A stretch of DNA of 33,650 nt, taken from positions 1 to 33,650 of the forward strand of contig JAFYUY010000018.1 in the NCBI GenBank assembly GCA_017549405.1, given 5' to 3'. Below are positions 33,130 through 33,650 of the stretch, piece after piece (within the stretch, counting starts at the first letter, position 1; the number at the start of each line of letters is the position of its first letter). The notes under the pieces are model-generated. The model saw nothing but the letters and a program-made list of their open reading frames with translations, ran no database searches and was not told the DNA's origin. The translations under genes and the position numbers were made by a program. The DNA is from Clostridia bacterium. Its GTDB lineage: Bacteria; Bacillota; Clostridia; Oscillospirales; CAG-382.

Positions 33130-33650
33130 ATGAGATATATATTATTGACAGTTGCGGTGCTTATGCTTTTTTGCTCCTGCGCAGTCTTGCCGCAGGAAAG
33201 CACTTTGCAAGCCGAATTACCGCAGACCGAAACTCAGCTTCAGCTTCCGCCGGAGCAAGAGGAAAAAACAGACGAAATTATTTCCGATGTTTCTCCTCTT
33301 GCTAAAGAATATTTCCTTGAACCGCAGGAAGAATATTCGTGGGAGCGGGAGTTTCCCTCAGAAAAAATAGTGCTCCATTTCACAAGTGCCGTCATGCTTT
33401 CAAGGGAAACCCCCTACGATATGACTCTTGTGCGCAGTATTTTTGAGGAAAACAAGCTTAGTATTCATTATATCATCGACCGTGACGGCAAAATTTATTG
33501 CTATATGCCGGAATCCCGCTGTGCGTGGCACGCGGGTGCGGGCACATACGGCGGTGATGAAAAATACACAAATGCCATGAACCGGTATTCTTTTGGAATC
33601 GAACTTGTGGCAATGGGGTCACAAAAGGATATGGCACAGTATCTTACCCC
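33130..33650 (+). CDS. N-acetylmuramoyl-L-alanine amidase (amidase_2) lipoprotein, 3' end cut by window
   Basis: The frame is open from ATG 33130 to the window end (173 residues seen). The N-terminus MRYILLTVAVLMLFCSC is a lipoprotein signal with a likely lipidated Cys17. A Gln/Glu/Pro-rich linker follows. The catalytic domain then begins with KIVLHFTSAV (first zinc His), HYIIDRDGKIYCYMPESRCAWHAGAGTYGG (WHAG) and YSFGIELV, the pattern of type-2 amidases (T7 lysozyme/PGRP fold). These cut the bond between N-acetylmuramic acid and the stem peptide outside the cell. The last zinc ligands lie beyond the window. The ribosome site is AGGGG. The 26-base gap suggests co-transcription with the ABC operon, though the functional link is unclear. 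Confidence 0.85.
   Translation, partial: MRYILLTVAVLMLFCSCAVLPQESTLQAELPQTETQLQLPPEQEEKTDEIISDVSPLAKEYFLEPQEEYSWEREFPSEKIVLHFTSAVMLSRETPYDMTLVRSIFEENKLSIHYIIDRDGKIYCYMPESRCAWHAGAGTYGGDEKYTNAMNRYSFGIELVAMGSQKDMAQYLT

Overview
The window looks like chromosomal DNA of an anaerobic, probably gut-associated member of the Clostridia (Firmicutes), near the Oscillospirales or a related order. This rests on strong AGGAGG-type ribosome binding sites, AT-rich sigma-A promoters, S-layer homology (SLH) proteins, an electron-bifurcating type lactate dehydrogenase/Etf operon, an ECF-type vitamin transporter subunit and secreted proteins in the style of Clostridia. No rRNA, tRNA, CRISPR array, phage or transposase gene was seen. 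The taxonomic placement is inference.

Layout. 1-795 (+): end of a beta-helix protein cut by the window edge, followed by a terminator and a dispersed intergenic repeat. 1070-3630 (-): a three-gene unit read from a consensus promoter, comprising a YifB/ComM AAA ATPase, an SGNH hydrolase and a small PQ-loop (SemiSWEET-like) membrane protein. 3861-6880 (+): a membrane protein with a zinc ribbon, prfB (peptide chain release factor 2, interrupted by a frameshift exactly at its stop-codon-reading SPF tripeptide), a small membrane protein and a lipoprotein, closed by a terminator. 7071-12737 (+): a 1888-residue secreted protein with three beta-helix modules and a C-terminal metallophosphoesterase, then a second copy of the dispersed repeat. 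13079-15004 (-): a GH78-like alpha-L-rhamnosidase. 15072-18461 (-): lctB-lctC-lctD type EtfB, EtfA (with an N-terminal 4Fe-4S module) and FAD lactate dehydrogenase. 18654-19088 (-): a small helical protein.

19506-26122 (+): two tandem paralogous SLH proteins, probably the S-layer or a major cell-wall protein and its relative. Both promoters carry the same paired GTTACA motif at exactly the same distance from the -35 box. 26326-27304 (+): an ECF transporter S component overlapped closely by a DUF1893 (TM1506-like) protein. 27514-27593: a long palindromic element whose four non-Watson-Crick pairs are all G-U on the + strand. 27843-33103 (+): an ABC exporter half-transporter, a DUF1854 protein and a second ABC half-transporter. 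Both ABC proteins carry an unusual N-terminal domain plus a zinc ribbon. From 33130 an N-acetylmuramoyl-L-alanine amidase lipoprotein runs off the window end.

The most interesting items are the shared S-layer promoter motif, the ABC-DUF1854-ABC system with zinc-ribbon front ends, the ECF-DUF1893 pair, the prfB frameshift at SPF together with loss of the usual autoregulatory frameshift site, the beta-helix/metallophosphoesterase fusion, and the two families of intergenic repeats.
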